Shown here one piece after another: positions 30,961 to 42,816 of a stretch of DNA of 64,000 nucleotides. Source of the stretch: Capronia americana (lineage: Eukaryota > Ascomycota > Eurotiomycetes > Chaetothyriales > Herpotrichiellaceae); NCBI GenBank assembly GCA_016110215.1, contig JADWQD010000001.1:620001-684000 (forward strand). Reading direction: 5' to 3'. Within the stretch, counting starts at the first letter, position 1, and each line of letters begins with the position of its first letter. A program made the translations under genes and the position numbers. The notes beneath the pieces were generated by a model. The model saw nothing but the letters and a program-made list of their open reading frames with translations, was not told where the DNA came from and did not search any database.

Positions 30961-31412
30961 GGCCATCGCTAAATATCCTACAGAGTCGGATACGGAAGGA
31001 GCAGTATCGACCACGGAAGGCCCGCGTTTGCACCTCATATCTCACTGTAGCTTTAGTTCATTCGCTCTTCACTCAGACAGAAACAACGCATAAATCAATT
31101 AACACATGAGCCCATTTCACAGTCCTCGTAATGAGGTGGTACGAGGTAGCATGTAGATTTGTTGTTGGACAGCGTATTCTTCTCTGGCTCGCGTAAGTCT
31201 GCTGCATGCCCCTCATCCAATCACCTGGTGGCCTCGGCGCTCAGACGAGACCGACGCCGACCCCGCGTCGAAGCATCTCGAGCATCATCATCGAGTCACT
31301 CCAGGCATCAACGTTGACCTCCGCCCCATCACATTGCCCTTCGTCCTGTCTTAATATTTGTCTTGTTTCATCTGTTGCTTCTTCGTGTGGTGGAGTGTTT
31401 GCAGTTTTCAAT
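30961..31412. other. Intergenic region
   Basis: No gene supported. The downstream frame is open from 31206, but the ATG at 31413 is the better start. Confidence 0.4.
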
Positions 31413-33533
31413 ATGCCAGACGACAAAGCTCCTAAAGACCGAACCTTCCCTCCTCCTCCCATGGATCCCTTCCCCACCTATCAGACCCCGTTTCCTCGCT
31501 CGAATAAGGACGACGAGCAGAACCCGTTTATTCAATTCCGCCGTTTCGCCGACGAACAGGTCTCGTCACTATTCGCAGGTTTACCACATTTCTTCGGACT
31601 GTCCTCCCGTGGTGGTGATTACTGGAAGCGAGAAGTCGAAGATATCATGCGCCAGAGACAAGAATGGGAAGAGGGATTCCGAAAGCAATTCGAACAGGAG
31701 ATGGAGGAGATGAGGCAACATTTAGAGAACTCGAAGACTGAGGCTTGGAAGAGTATGGAGGACGCGTGGAAGCAGCATTCTAAACATGACGAGAAAAATG
31801 AAGAAGCTGCGCCCACGCCATGGTGGACAAGAGGAAAGGCTGCACAGTGTCCTGCATTGAATGGGCAACAGCCGCAGATGAATGCAGCAAAATGTCCTGC
31901 TCTGTATGATGAGAAGGGTCGACCAAGAACCGAGCTGGATGTCTACGATGCTTTACAAGCAGACAGTGATAAGCGGGTCCATGTCTTCCAGGCATCTGCT
32001 CAAGAGTCCCCCAAGAAGCCGTCCAGGTCGTGGTTCTCCGCGCTCGGCTGGGATGGGAAACAGAAGGAGACATCGACGAACAGCGACGTCGGCTCGAATG
32101 AAGACGCAATAGTCAAGAGCGAGAAACCCCTGGGGCGGCCGACGACGTATTCCCTGTGGGCAGCCCGCCGTATGCAACCGTTCGATAACGCCGATGAAAC
32201 AATCCCCTGGCTCATGCTGAGTCCCTACTCGCCCATCTATCTTTGCAACCCAGCCCAGTCACGGCTGTTCAAAGTCAAAGTCCAAGATTCGGAAGGTGCT
32301 CCTTTGCAAATCTCCAACGCCAGATTCTTTGAGAGATGGTATACGGATGTCGACGAGAAGATGGCAACTCAGAAACCGTGGGCCGATGCCTTTGAGGACC
32401 TGCTGAGTCTCCAGCAGACGGGGAAGATGGTTGACAGAGACAACTGGAACACCTGGCGCACACCAAGCACTTGGATTCATGATATGGCGAATCGGGGTAG
32501 TCTTGGAGACCGCTGGGGTTTCAATGATCAAGGGCTGTTGGTCAAACGAGCCGACCCAACTAAACCAACGCTAGAAACTCCATCCCCAGGCAAAGACGAT
32601 CGATGTGCAAGGTGGCGTAAAGCCCGCGAATGTCGCCGCAATAAATCCTCCGAACCTACCTCCGCCCCCGCTGAGTTGCCAGCGGCCGAGGAAAGTGCCA
32701 TTGTTGACAAAGTTACCGAAGCGCTAGCACCTTTCCCGCTCTTCGGGAGCATCATCTCTGCTGCTGATGCAATCGTTTCAGCTGTTGATCAAGCCTCCCA
32801 AGAAGAGGCTCAAACACAGATACAAGCCGGTTCCTCGTCCGATGCGTCGGCAACCGAGCCTCAGTCCATCGACGCCTCCCAGGACGAAAGCCATACCACT
32901 TTGTCAACCCAATCAGCCTCAACAACCTCCTACGTATACGACTCTTCAGTCACATCTCCTGCGAACTCCGTAATCTCAACATTGACAACGACCACAACAC
33001 GCACCCTCCCTGACGGCTCAGTGGAGACCAAACGCGTGTTGAAACGTCGCTTCGCCGATGGCTCAGAAGAACGGGATGAAAGCGTGGAGGTCAGGAACGC
33101 TTCTTCGAGTAGAAACACCGACGCCAACGGCGAGACCAGAGCCGTGCCGATGGTCACGATTTCGAAAGACACAAAGGACAAAGAGACCCAAACCCAGGCT
33201 CGTCCAGAGGTCTGGCAACGAGAAACGCTAGAAGACGGCCGCCGACAACTGCAAAAGGTTGAGGAGCATCAGCAGACTGCCCAGGAGAAGGAGGAGCACC
33301 TTGATCACCAACGGCAACTACACAACGAAGCCGAGCGTCAGCGTCGAGAGGAGCATCTTGCCGGGCAAACCCAATGGCAAACACAATATCCCAGGAGAAT
33401 ACCCATCATTAACGAGGATGAACCGCAGCTTGAAGCGCAACAGCCACAGGCGCAACAAGAGAGCAGAGCTGAAGCGGAGACCCCGCAGCCAAGCACCGCC
33501 AGACGGCGAGGAAGCGGGTGGTTCTGGAACTAA
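31413..33533 (+). CDS. Conserved-looking fungal protein of unknown function, coiled-coil C-terminus
   Basis: 706 residues, single exon. Recognisable parts, in order: a proline-rich start (DRTFPPPPMDPFPTY); a hydrophobic patch, EQVSSLFAGLPHFFGL; a charged helix (WEEGFRKQFEQEMEEMRQHL); a folded-looking middle with CPALYDEKGRPRTELDVYDA and YSPIYLCNPAQSRLFKVKV; a Ser/Thr-rich linker with TRTLPDGSVETKRVLKRRF; and a Gln/Glu/Arg coiled-coil tail. No domain family was recognised and no signal peptide is seen. Met at 31413 was chosen because the upstream extension (from 31206) is Ser/Cys-rich and looks like leader sequence. Composition is normal for the window, so it is likely a real gene. Confidence 0.75.
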   Translation: MPDDKAPKDRTFPPPPMDPFPTYQTPFPRSNKDDEQNPFIQFRRFADEQVSSLFAGLPHFFGLSSRGGDYWKREVEDIMRQRQEWEEGFRKQFEQEMEEMRQHLENSKTEAWKSMEDAWKQHSKHDEKNEEAAPTPWWTRGKAAQCPALNGQQPQMNAAKCPALYDEKGRPRTELDVYDALQADSDKRVHVFQASAQESPKKPSRSWFSALGWDGKQKETSTNSDVGSNEDAIVKSEKPLGRPTTYSLWAARRMQPFDNADETIPWLMLSPYSPIYLCNPAQSRLFKVKVQDSEGAPLQISNARFFERWYTDVDEKMATQKPWADAFEDLLSLQQTGKMVDRDNWNTWRTPSTWIHDMANRGSLGDRWGFNDQGLLVKRADPTKPTLETPSPGKDDRCARWRKARECRRNKSSEPTSAPAELPAAEESAIVDKVTEALAPFPLFGSIISAADAIVSAVDQASQEEAQTQIQAGSSSDASATEPQSIDASQDESHTTLSTQSASTTSYVYDSSVTSPANSVISTLTTTTTRTLPDGSVETKRVLKRRFADGSEERDESVEVRNASSSRNTDANGETRAVPMVTISKDTKDKETQTQARPEVWQRETLEDGRRQLQKVEEHQQTAQEKEEHLDHQRQLHNEAERQRREEHLAGQTQWQTQYPRRIPIINEDEPQLEAQQPQAQQESRAEAETPQPSTARRRGSGWFWN

Positions 33534-34648
33534 ACTGTACCACATGTACAGTCACCGACCGCGACTTCTCTTCTCCATTTTCATGTCTGGGTATTCCAGC
33601 TTTATCCGAATGTATACGCGATATGGAGGATCGGAGGAGTACAAGCAAAGCGCAGCACAACGCGGTACAGTTACGGAATGTGACGGAACGGGATGGGATA
33701 GGACCAGGATAGTAAGTATGCTGATAATCTCTTCTCACTCATCATGTCTTATACGACCTTCTACGAATATATGTAACGTCAGTCTACTCGTAGTCTGAAA
33801 TCTGAATATATGATCACGACTTTCATGCTAAAGGACTACGACTTTGACCAGAATCTTCCACATATCGCGGCGTGCCACGCGGTTATCATGGCCTGTTGTC
33901 ATCCCAACACCAGATATAGAGTACATATCAAGATGGAATGAGCGTTGCAGTTGCCCCGGTGATTCACTTGTTCGGATAGATTACTCGTACGGCAGGTAAG
34001 CTTAAACAAACAAAAGGAAGGTCTTAATCAACGACATATAGCATGGAGTGTTCTAACTTGTTGTCTTGCCTTTCGATGGAACAGCCCGGGAAGAATTCAA
34101 GAGAAAGCTATCATTGCCACACTATGCTACGCTTGTGATAAGCTTGAGTTTCAAGCCATCTTTGCTTCTACCCTCAAATAGAGCATGCAGAACTGATATG
34201 CAATCCGATAGACGGATGCCTGAGTCTGGGTTTCGGGCATGGTTGATGTTGAACTGGGCTCAATGACTGCTCTTCGCTGTAGACTAAGTCGCACGTGTCG
34301 ACATGGTCGCTGTGCTGTTTGTCCTAGCCAGAAATTCGGTGGCTTCTTCACTCGTGTGGTGGCCTCGCTGCTTGTTGTTGCTCATCCCCATATGCAAGAA
34401 CCCGACCTTGAAACGCCTCTCCCGCCATGCAAACAAAGACACATGAAACCTGTAACGAGGAAGAATGCCCAAAACCATTGCACCATTCTCAAAAGACTTC
34501 GTCCTCGCTTTCATCGTGGATCTCATAACTTCTTTCGTTCATCCTTCGTCACTATTCCATGACACTTCGTCCATTATCATTCAACCACTTTTGGTGATTA
34601 TACGCCCGTCCGCTCTTCGAGCAGCGGTGCTTCCGCATCATGCATCGT
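33534..34648. other. Intergenic region between convergent genes
   Basis: About 1.1 kb with only short, motif-free frames. Nothing else seen. Confidence 0.45.
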
Positions 34649-36541
34649 TCAGAACACATCATCAGGCCATTCCCAGTTCTCGCGCTCAACAGCTTTCGCC
34701 CGCACAGCAGCATCTTCGTGGACCTTGACCTCCTTAGCGGTAGCGACTCTCTTTGGGCTCACAACTGGGGTCGGATTTAATTTGGGAATATCTTTCATCA
34801 TTGGATGCAAATCTTCCCTGGCCGATTTCTTTTCTCCCTCCGAGCCTTCATCTTGTTCCAAAATCATAGACACCGCACGTGGGAGCTCCACGCCTCTAGC
34901 GAGTGATGCGCGCCTGCTATGCTTCGCCATTGCTTTCCTGGACTGTGCGTTTACAGGCCGACCGCGCTCGAAAGAGTTTTCAGGAATGGTCTTGAGGTCA
35001 TCGAGACTTGACTTCTTCCGCGGCACATTTCTAGTGTTACTCAGAGGCTGCAAGGCTGCTCGTTCAGGTGAGGGTAATGGCGGGACAGACGACGACGATA
35101 CTCCCAGGTTCTCTCGGCTGGACTTCTTGGCGGAGGACTTGCGCGGAGGTGTACTACCTGCGCCGTGAGCATCTATTGGACCTGTGGATAGAAGTCTTGA
35201 GGACGGCGTTATTGGCTGAAGTGTCCTAGCGGTCATCCGAGCCCCCTCTTGTTGTTGTTTCAACATGGCTCGAAGCTGTTGGTTTTCCTTCTCCAACTCT
35301 CGACGACTTGGCCGTTTCTGGAGGTCGATGTCGCTAACACCGTCAAACGTCGCATTGTCGGCTGTGGCAATGGTAGAGGAGGACCAACTTAGACGTCTTC
35401 TGGCACGGTTCGGATCCCCCCGTGAGCGAGTTCGGCCTCGAGTTGCAACCGGAGCCTTCTCCGGGGACTGCTCATCTGATGTTGCGAGACCAACATTGGA
35501 CTTCCTCCGCTTCATGCCAAACTGTTGAGAATATGCCTCCTCGGCTCGCCTCTTGCGTTCATTAAGCACATCGATATCATTCTTCTGGGGAATGGTGTTG
35601 TTGAGATCGATTTCACTTGCAGCTGCCCTTTTCTTGTCACCGTGGAGATTCCACAAAGAAATGCTTTTCCGGAGGCCTTTCTTCTTCCTCACAGTCTGTG
35701 GCTCTTGCTCGGGCTTAGCTACCTCCGCCTTGGAGGCATCTTTGGCCTTGGCTTTAGTACCAAACTTGAAGAGACGTTGAGTAAAGGTCGGCGCAGCTAT
35801 GGGTTGTGGATTGAACTCGGCGACATCGATCGAGGAGCGCTGTGGTGAAGGGCGAGGTGTCGTGTCATTGTCAGACTCATCAGTACCAGAAATGCTGGCA
35901 AGTGAACCGTGGTCGTTCCAAGTCGACGAAACCCCGGCAGATCTATCGTTCATCGATCCTTCGGCAAATCTTGAAGACCGTGTAGACTGCTCCTGCTCTT
36001 CTTGTAGGCTATCCTCGTTATTCTCAATAGAGGAACCTGAGCCTGCCTCAAGGCCTCGCCTCGTCTTCGGTCTGTCATTGACATCGAGCGGATGTGAAGA
36101 CGGAGCAAATAGACGTAGCTTGTGAGGGTGGATGGGGCTGCCGTCCTCGTGATGTTTCAGCAAGGATGCATCCTCGGCGAAAGACTTGGTCGACCTGAGT
36201 GGCGATGGCCTACCCCAAACTTCACGCTCTTCCGTGAGGAACTGTGGCCCATGGTTGAGTGCGTTCAGGGCAGACTCGCCAAATGCCCAAGACGGGGATG
36301 AACTGCTGCCTCGCTGAACTCGTAGGCTCGAGACGTGTTGTAACTGGGGCGATGTCTGAGGTGTTGTTACCGCGTTTCGGGGAGGTGACGGAGGGTTGTC
36401 GTTTAAAGTCCGCACATGTGATTGGAACCTCTGGCGCGGTGACAGCGGGGAGGGTTGGTGATACGAGGCCGTCGGAGCTCGGGAGTGAGCCATCATCGAC
36501 TGTGTCTGAGACAAGAGACTGGCAAGCTCTTGACGATTCAT
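34649..36541 (-). CDS. Hypothetical disordered protein with short coiled coil
   Basis: 630 residues from the ATG at 36541; the frame is open further upstream but that part is unlikely to be coding. The start MNRQELASLLSQTQSMMAHS is helical. Most of the rest is Ser/Pro/Arg-rich and probably disordered. Identifiable stretches: GLRKSISLWNLHGDKKRAA; NDIDVLNERKRRAEEAYSQQ; a short coiled coil (RRELEKENQQLRAMLKQQQE, followed by GARMTAR); and a conserved-looking C-terminal tail ending ERENWEWPDDVF. The mixture of SR-rich patches and a short coiled coil suggests a cytoskeletal, spindle-pole or nuclear scaffold, but no family was recognised. Confidence 0.7.
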   Translation of the reverse strand: MNRQELASLLSQTQSMMAHSRAPTASYHQPSPLSPRQRFQSHVRTLNDNPPSPPRNAVTTPQTSPQLQHVSSLRVQRGSSSSPSWAFGESALNALNHGPQFLTEEREVWGRPSPLRSTKSFAEDASLLKHHEDGSPIHPHKLRLFAPSSHPLDVNDRPKTRRGLEAGSGSSIENNEDSLQEEQEQSTRSSRFAEGSMNDRSAGVSSTWNDHGSLASISGTDESDNDTTPRPSPQRSSIDVAEFNPQPIAAPTFTQRLFKFGTKAKAKDASKAEVAKPEQEPQTVRKKKGLRKSISLWNLHGDKKRAAASEIDLNNTIPQKNDIDVLNERKRRAEEAYSQQFGMKRRKSNVGLATSDEQSPEKAPVATRGRTRSRGDPNRARRRLSWSSSTIATADNATFDGVSDIDLQKRPSRRELEKENQQLRAMLKQQQEGARMTARTLQPITPSSRLLSTGPIDAHGAGSTPPRKSSAKKSSRENLGVSSSSVPPLPSPERAALQPLSNTRNVPRKKSSLDDLKTIPENSFERGRPVNAQSRKAMAKHSRRASLARGVELPRAVSMILEQDEGSEGEKKSAREDLHPMMKDIPKLNPTPVVSPKRVATAKEVKVHEDAAVRAKAVERENWEWPDDVF

Positions 36542-37347
36542 GATGGCGACAACACAGATTATGCCATTAGTATTACTAAATGTGGGTGTAAGTGTAGAAG
36601 GTGAACGGAATACAATAACAGCCTCATAAACTGTAAACAAAGAGTAGCAGTAGGGAATTGTAAAAGTGAAAGTTCGAGAGAATGCATGTTTTGTTTACAT
36701 GCAGGGATGGCGTGCATGCATGCACCTCGAAATTGGAGGGGCAGTGATTGGCAGTGACGAGCCACCGAGGCTTGCTGACTACACACCCCAGACGCCTCCG
36801 TGGGCCCCACGGCCCCTACCAATCCACCATCTCGGCCATCCTATCATGGGATTGTCTCTTTCCGGTAGCTGGCAGAGACATCAGTCCGACGGCCGAGAGC
36901 TACACAGTACGGAGTACGAGGTACATAGTAATCACATGTGCTCGTGCATGCCTCAATTGGTTCGAAAGAGCTTTTTACCTTCTTGCGTAGTCGTGCGTCC
37001 GACGCAACTCAGGCTTGAAGGATTCCTAATTTGCAGCGGTCACGAAGTTTGAGCTTCCCGATGCATCCTGGCCGCCCATTGCTCATCCACCCAGATCTCA
37101 GTCCTGGCTTACTAGGGTTCTTTGCTACTGTACGAGGGCCATGGTTTTCTGAAGCTAAGCTGATCTACAATCGAATAGACCCCCTCACCATTAGTCCGGA
37201 CATGTAAGCCTGTAGCCCAGGTTCCTATTCCACACAACACTTAAAACTCTCTGCAAGTCCGCGCATCTCATCGCAGGATGACACCCGTTTTGCACGACGT
37301 GTTCGGTAGCTTCCCGCGCCCGTTCTTCATTTGACCGTCTGGTCAAC
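36542..37347. other. Divergent intergenic (promoter) region
   Basis: About 800 bases between the starts of the minus-strand disordered-protein gene and the plus-strand Zn2Cys6 gene. No gene is supported. Confidence 0.45.
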
Positions 37348-39040
37348 ATGGTTGGTGTTCCTGGCAAGAGTAAAGGCTGCAGCACATGCCGCCGTCGCAA
37401 AAAAGGCGTAAGTATGGAAGACATCTCCGATACACAGCCACCTCCGCTCTCGATTGCATTCCACCAAATATCACCTCACGCGTGTTGCTCATTTGATTCC
37501 TTCACAGTGCGACCTAAAACGACCCGTTTGTGGCCAATGCGCCGCGAGCGGATATGTCTGCGGAGGTTACAATCGCGACCGGACCTTTATCCACCATCCT
37601 GCGAGCAAAGCCGTTGCACATGCCATCTTCCTCCCTCACATCCGACCCACGCCGCTTGCCCTCCCAGGCTCGGTCAATCGAGGCGCCGTCGAGTCGCAGT
37701 GCAAGAGTCTCTTTTGGCACCTGTACATGCCACGGGGAGATGCAATGTGCCGAGATGATTTTATCTTGCGCTGCGGACATCCCATGAACTGGGTCGAAGT
37801 CATCCAGAATGTCTCAAAGCATGATGCCTCGTTAACAGATGCCTTTTCAGCGTTGAGCATTTCAAGAGTCGGTCAGGGTCACAAGGATGTTCGTCTTGTC
37901 CACGAGAGCGCCAAACTGTATGGAAGGGCCTTGAAAGAATTGCAACTCGCCCTGTTCGATGCTAGCCGAATGCACTCGGACCATGTGCTTATGGCTTGTA
38001 TGCTATTAGGCCTCTATGAAGTCTTCGAAGGACCTGCGTTCAATTCGAGGAGTTGGATGGCCCATGCTGCTGGTGCTGCTCGCTTGGTCGAGCTGCGCGG
38101 TCCGAAGCTACATCGACACTGGGATGCACATCACCCTTTCCTCGCCAGCAGAATCCCTACCATCTATGCTGCTATTGTACAGAGACAGGCGACATATCTG
38201 GCTTCACAGGAGTGGCTGACGATACCTTGGGAATTCCAGCATCGGACTTATTTCGATAGAATGGTCGACCTTGGAACTATGGTCCCTGGCATCTTGCAAA
38301 AATTCGACATCCTCCGAGAAAGTGATGCCGATACAACTCGAGACCTAATCAAGCTGTTGGACGAATGCAGAGATCTGCAAATTAAGATGGACAGGTGGAA
38401 AGAAGGCACCAAGAAGGGGGCTTTACCCCGCGAAGTACCACATGATTCTGCTGATCCGACTTATCCCTTCAAAACTGATTTGTGGTTCGAAAATCATTTG
38501 TTCATCCAGGCGCGTCTGGTCTACTATACCTGCTCGCTGGCTTTGGGCGAAGTGGCTAATGAGATCCTACAAGCTCTCACACTTCGAGATCAAAAACTGC
38601 CAGATGCCCTAGATCCTGCTTCACTGAGGGAACTTTTCGACATGGAGCTACAGGCAGCCAGGATTGCTCGCTGTGTCGCATACTGCCTGCAACCAGAAAT
38701 GGGGGCTTTAGGTGCCAACATCATCAACTTTCCAGCCAACCTGGCGTTTGCATACTATGAAAGGGTCAAGCACACCGCTGCCGCTCAATGGCTCACCAAA
38801 GCGTTTGAGTCTGCAAAAGCCAGAGGACTACATGTGGACAATGTCTTCACCCAGCTTCTTCCCAATACTCAGGACAAAGACGACCGCGCGCGATTTACAA
38901 AGAGAGAGTCGAGCACAGAGTCGTCAGAGAGTGGAAACTCAACTCTTTCGAGTCTGAGTGTCACAAGCACTGCCACAACAATATTTGTCTACGAGGACCC
39001 TTCGAAATATTTTGATGACGGGACGGACGATCCAGGCTGA
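37348..39040 (+). CDS. Zn2Cys6 transcription factor
   Basis: Two exons, 37348-37407 and 37508-39040, with a 100-base phase-0 intron (GTAAGT...ACAG), giving 530 residues. The intron falls inside the zinc cluster: MVGVPGKSKGCSTCRRRKKG joins to CDLKRPVCGQCAASGYVC, giving C-x2-C-x6-C-x6-C-x2-C-x6-C. The rest is the fungal-specific helical regulatory region, including DASLTDAFSALSISRVGQ, HVLMACMLLGLYEVFEG and SWMAHAAGAARLVELRGP, the pattern of the DUF3468-type regulators. A Ser-rich acidic tail follows. It diverges from the disordered-protein gene; no metabolic cluster is adjacent, so the target is unknown. Confidence 0.9.
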
Positions 39041-40278
39041 GGAAAAGGCTTCGTTACCTTGGCACAAGTTTGCAATCCCGGTCGATGGGACTAACGGCTG
39101 CCTTGCTGCCGCAGACTCCAAGAGTAATGCCATGATGTCGAACGGGAAAGAGACGTCCGACACCGGATTCGGACACGGACGAGAAGCTTTGCGCTCCTGT
39201 TCGATGAGATTGCCAGCCATCGCTGCTAAATCCTGGGTCGTTTGTGGAGAAAGGATCATAAGGGTTGCCAAGTTGATGCGTCTTGGTTAGGTCGCGTGTC
39301 CAAAGGGATACCATCTCTGAGGTCTCGCTGTTAGCGGCCGCTCAGGTCGCTCCGCAGGGCCTTGCCTGTACACGGCAATACCGGCAAGCGAACTTCCCAA
39401 TCTGGGAACAAGGAAGCAGATCAAGCCTCCCGGTAACATCAAGGCGTGGTGCCAAAGAACCTGCGGCCCTTATATGGTCATGCAACGACGTTTCAAGCTC
39501 AGTGGGAGCAACCAAAGGAAGTCCCTCCGCTCTTTCCGCTCCCTCCCCACTTTAAGTGGCAATGTACGTTCAGCATTCCCACTCAATGCAGATGAATCTG
39601 CTTCACCCGGAGCTCCGCATCCATATCGGATGGTCGACGCGCATCGGCACGCGGTCTGGAAGGACTCGTGCCTTCGTGTACATTTTTGAGATCAGCTTTA
39701 GCTAATAAGCAATGTCCTGCGAGTCGTCACACTCGGTCCTACGTTATACTAAAGCATGGTTATCATATCACTGGATATGGGCATGGGAATCCAAAACCAA
39801 TTCCTTCGTCATCGTCAATCTGGCTTCGATTATTTGGATTCTGGTTCCTTGCGCATCGTCAGCTCTCAGAGCTTTGACCAGCGACCCAATGCAAAGCTTG
39901 TAGACGCAGATGGGATGTAGCCAAATCGACAAAACTAGTAGCTTGGAACAGCTAATCAACAGAGCCAACAGTATCTGGGATATTGCGCTTCCATGACCAC
40001 GGGCTCCCCGGCGAATGATTTCGCTCTTTATTCCAAACAGAGACCCGCTGCGACTCAGAAGGGTTCAATGAGAGGTTCCTGCAGCTTGGAAATGCATGGG
40101 CATTGGGAATCGATGACATTCCGCGGTTGAAACTAGCAGCGGACTGTGCTGATCAGTATACTTCATTAACCCTGCCCAAGTAATAGTCAGTCAGCAGCAT
40201 GGAGACTCCTAGCCATGGCTTTGTCCACGTCTATCACCATGTCGACAGAGGAGGCACGGACATGTTGGGCATTCCTAT
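39041..40278. other. Gene-poor region
   Basis: About 1.2 kb with overlapping short ORFs (110 codons or fewer) and no motif. No gene supported. Confidence 0.4.
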
Positions 40279-41078
40279 TCAACTGCGATAGCGCACAACA
40301 CAATACTCTTTCGCATCGCGCTTCCACACAACCGCCGCACCGGATAGTGAAGCCCTTCGTAGTGGGTACCCCTGGTCATAATGAAGGGACATAGTGACGC
40401 CTCCTTGGCTATCGTGGAGGAGTCCGCCAAACATAACGTGATTTTTGGTATGGCACTTTTTGCTAACTGTCACGCTGTTGACACATTTGTGAAGGGATGT
40501 CTCCCTACCTATTCTCCCCCATCAAGCGCAATCCGCCACACCACACTTTTCAAATGTCTGTCAACAATCCGACAAGTCCGTCGATGGAAGACACCCCCAC
40601 TCAACCGCAACACTGTGAATTGGAAAACAAACTGTAGTTTTAGACGTAGCATATTCAGAGAAGTGCCACATCTTTTTTCAAGTTGTCCAAGGTTGACGCC
40701 CTGAGGATTTCTCCCATCAATCATGATCTTCAACCACGTCTCCCCTTGCTCAAACTCTCCTCCATCAAGTCGTTTCATGCACACGTAGCTCCAAGGTTCC
40801 ATTGGATAATTCCTATGCTGTAGCCTTCCGGCATCGCTCATCAATCGGATGTCCTTTCGACTCGCGCTTCCTGACAGCGTCTTATTCGCAAGGGGGAATG
40901 TCGAGAAAATAGACTTCCACACCGGCGCCGTTGCGGGATCGATGGATTTCTTGCCGGGCTCCACTCGAACTGACGCGACTCCACGCGCGCGACTTCGAGC
41001 CACAAGAGCAACGGCCTCGATCAGCACAACTCGGCCATTGTCTCGAGTCCAGGCGTCTTCGGTGCTGTTTTTTACTGC
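40279..41078 (-). other. Possible gene or gene remnant, unassigned
   Basis: Two minus-strand frames look protein-like. One (about 40700-41070) reads DNGRVVLIEAVALVARSRAR and EPWSYVCMKRLDGGEFEQGE. The other (40279-40473) reads HVMFGGLLHDSQGGVTMSLH and ends ...KRDAKEYCVVRYRS. They lie in different frames, and no ATG opens the first. No good splice pair was found to join them, although TTCCAATTCACAG near 40618 looks like an acceptor. It may be a decayed gene or one with unseen introns. No family recognised. Confidence 0.3.
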
Positions 41079-41131
41079 TCATTGATTTTTGATTTCACGC
41101 TTTCCTTGGACAGACGTCCCCCGGGCACAGC

Positions 41132-42096
41132 ATGGCTCTTGCTCCGAGATGGGACAACGAGGATGCACCTCCACGACAATTAACCAGCGGTTCTCTGCAT
41201 GAAGGCCCGCCCGGCGGAATGAGACAACCACCCTTTATTGCCGACGCGGTAAGGCGATCGGTCCTGTACCATGTCGAAAGCTACCAGAGAATATCTGAGC
41301 AACCTCGACTGCGGACAAAGGCCCCCTCAGAAACAGGTAAGGGCAATGAAACAACTCCGCGCGTTTGACACTGATCCCAGCTTCAGCTAACTCTAAGTAA
41401 TCAACTGTAGTTACACACCGACCCGACGGCCTCGACGAGGAAGAACTGGCGTTGAAGCTGAAAATCATCCAACGCAAGCTCGTGAATGATCTCCAGCGCC
41501 TTCTCGCCGGGATCGCGCGCCTAGAGCGTGTATTGCGCCGAGGCCGTCTCGTACGATGGCTCGTCAACGGCACATTGTAAGTCCCATGCAAGTCCCTGTG
41601 TAGGTTTTTTTTTCCATACCTGTCCCTTCGTTGTCCATACGCCCCATACCATACCATATAATTCTTGACCGATACCATCATGACATATTGTCCCCCGAAC
41701 ACGAAAGTACGAAAACTAACAACCCACGACCCACCACGCAGAGCAGCTCTATGGCACGCCGTCGTTCTCAACATGATGGCCCCAATCTCACGACGATATC
41801 TCAAACCCCACGCTTTGCGCCTACAATTGCACCCACAAATGCACGTCCACCTACACGTACCCACCACCTATCTGGCCACCATGGCCTATCTGGTCTCCCT
41901 TCCCTTGTTTGGCTTCCCGCTTCTCAACCATGAGAAACAGCTATCATGCACGCTTGTCATCAGGGACGAGCTTGAGGATCTGTACGGTCTGGTACGGAAT
42001 GGGGCCGCTCTTGATCGCCGGGATGTTGACTTCCTGCGCGATTCACGCTGGGATGTCGTTCCGTGGGATAAAGTCGAGGGGTACATAGGGTATTAG
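41132..42096 (+). CDS. Hypothetical fungal protein, three exons
   Basis: Exons 41132-41336, 41411-41576 and 41742-42096 join in frame through introns with GTAAG donors and TAG or CAG acceptors; the second has an ACTAAC branch site. The product is 241 residues. The N-terminus is hydrophilic (MALAPRWDNEDAPPRQLTSG). Exon 2 encodes a basic amphipathic helix (ELALKLKIIQRKLVNDLQRL). Exon 3 has ALWHAVVLNMMAPISRRYLK and a hydrophobic segment (TYLATMAYLVSLPLFGFPLL) that may enter a membrane. The end is acidic: RDELEDLYGLVRNGAALDRR, then WDVVPWDKVEGYIGY. No family recognised. The consistent splicing argues it is real. Confidence 0.6.
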
Positions 42097-42200
42097 CATT
42101 CATGACCGAATTGACCGGAGAGGGGAAAGAAATGGGACTGGACTGGATTGAGATGAGATTGAAACGAATTGAAACGAATTACACTGAATGCCTTGCGACA

Positions 42201-42240
42201 GCGCTGTGTGCTGTGTGCTGTGCGCTGTGTGCTGTGTGCT
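42201..42240. repeat. 7-bp tandem repeat (CTGTGTG)
   Basis: Five head-to-tail copies of CTGTGTG, one with a single change (CTGTGCG), read directly. Confidence 0.85.
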
Positions 42241-42330
42241 TATATCATCCGGAATGAGAACAGTGCGCATTCAGGCCGGACAGAACGATGCGGTCAGACA
42301 AACAAGACTGGCGACACACGCCGCCGTCTG

Positions 42331-42364
42331 TGAGTGAGTGAGTGAGTGAGTGAGTGAGTGAGTG
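42331..42364. repeat. TGAG tetranucleotide microsatellite
   Basis: About eight and a half uninterrupted TGAG units. Confidence 0.9.
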
Positions 42365-42816
42365 ACTGGCTTGAGAAGATAAGATAGGTGATTCTCTCGT
42401 TTAAGGATGCTGAAGCTTCCAGTGCGTCGAGAGAAGTACAATATACCGCAGTCGGGACAGTGTATGGCGTGACCACTCATCTATATATCGCCGTTCGAAG
42501 CTCGTTATACGCGAAGCTGGGAGTGCAGAGTGCAAATGGAGTTCATGCTTCGACTCCCAGATTTGAGACCCCAGCCATTTAACTATGTACAGGGAGCGGG
42601 CCTACAGAGAGCGGGTGTATATACCAGTTACAACTCTCTGTACACCTAATAAGATCTCATGGATAGGGTCGAAAAAAAATCAGGAAAATGAAAACGTCCC
42701 CTTCCTGCATGTCTGTTTGTCTGTATGTCCTATGGTATTACAAAGACCACGCAATGCGGCCCGTTGAATGTATGAACAGGTCAATCAATCAATCAATCAT
42801 GCGACGCTATCTCGTC

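Larger units (their letters stand above)
42097..42816. other. Intergenic region with microsatellites
   Basis: Between convergent genes. Contains the repeats at 42201-42240 and 42331-42364 and an ATCA tract near 42780-42799. No gene supported. Confidence 0.5.
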
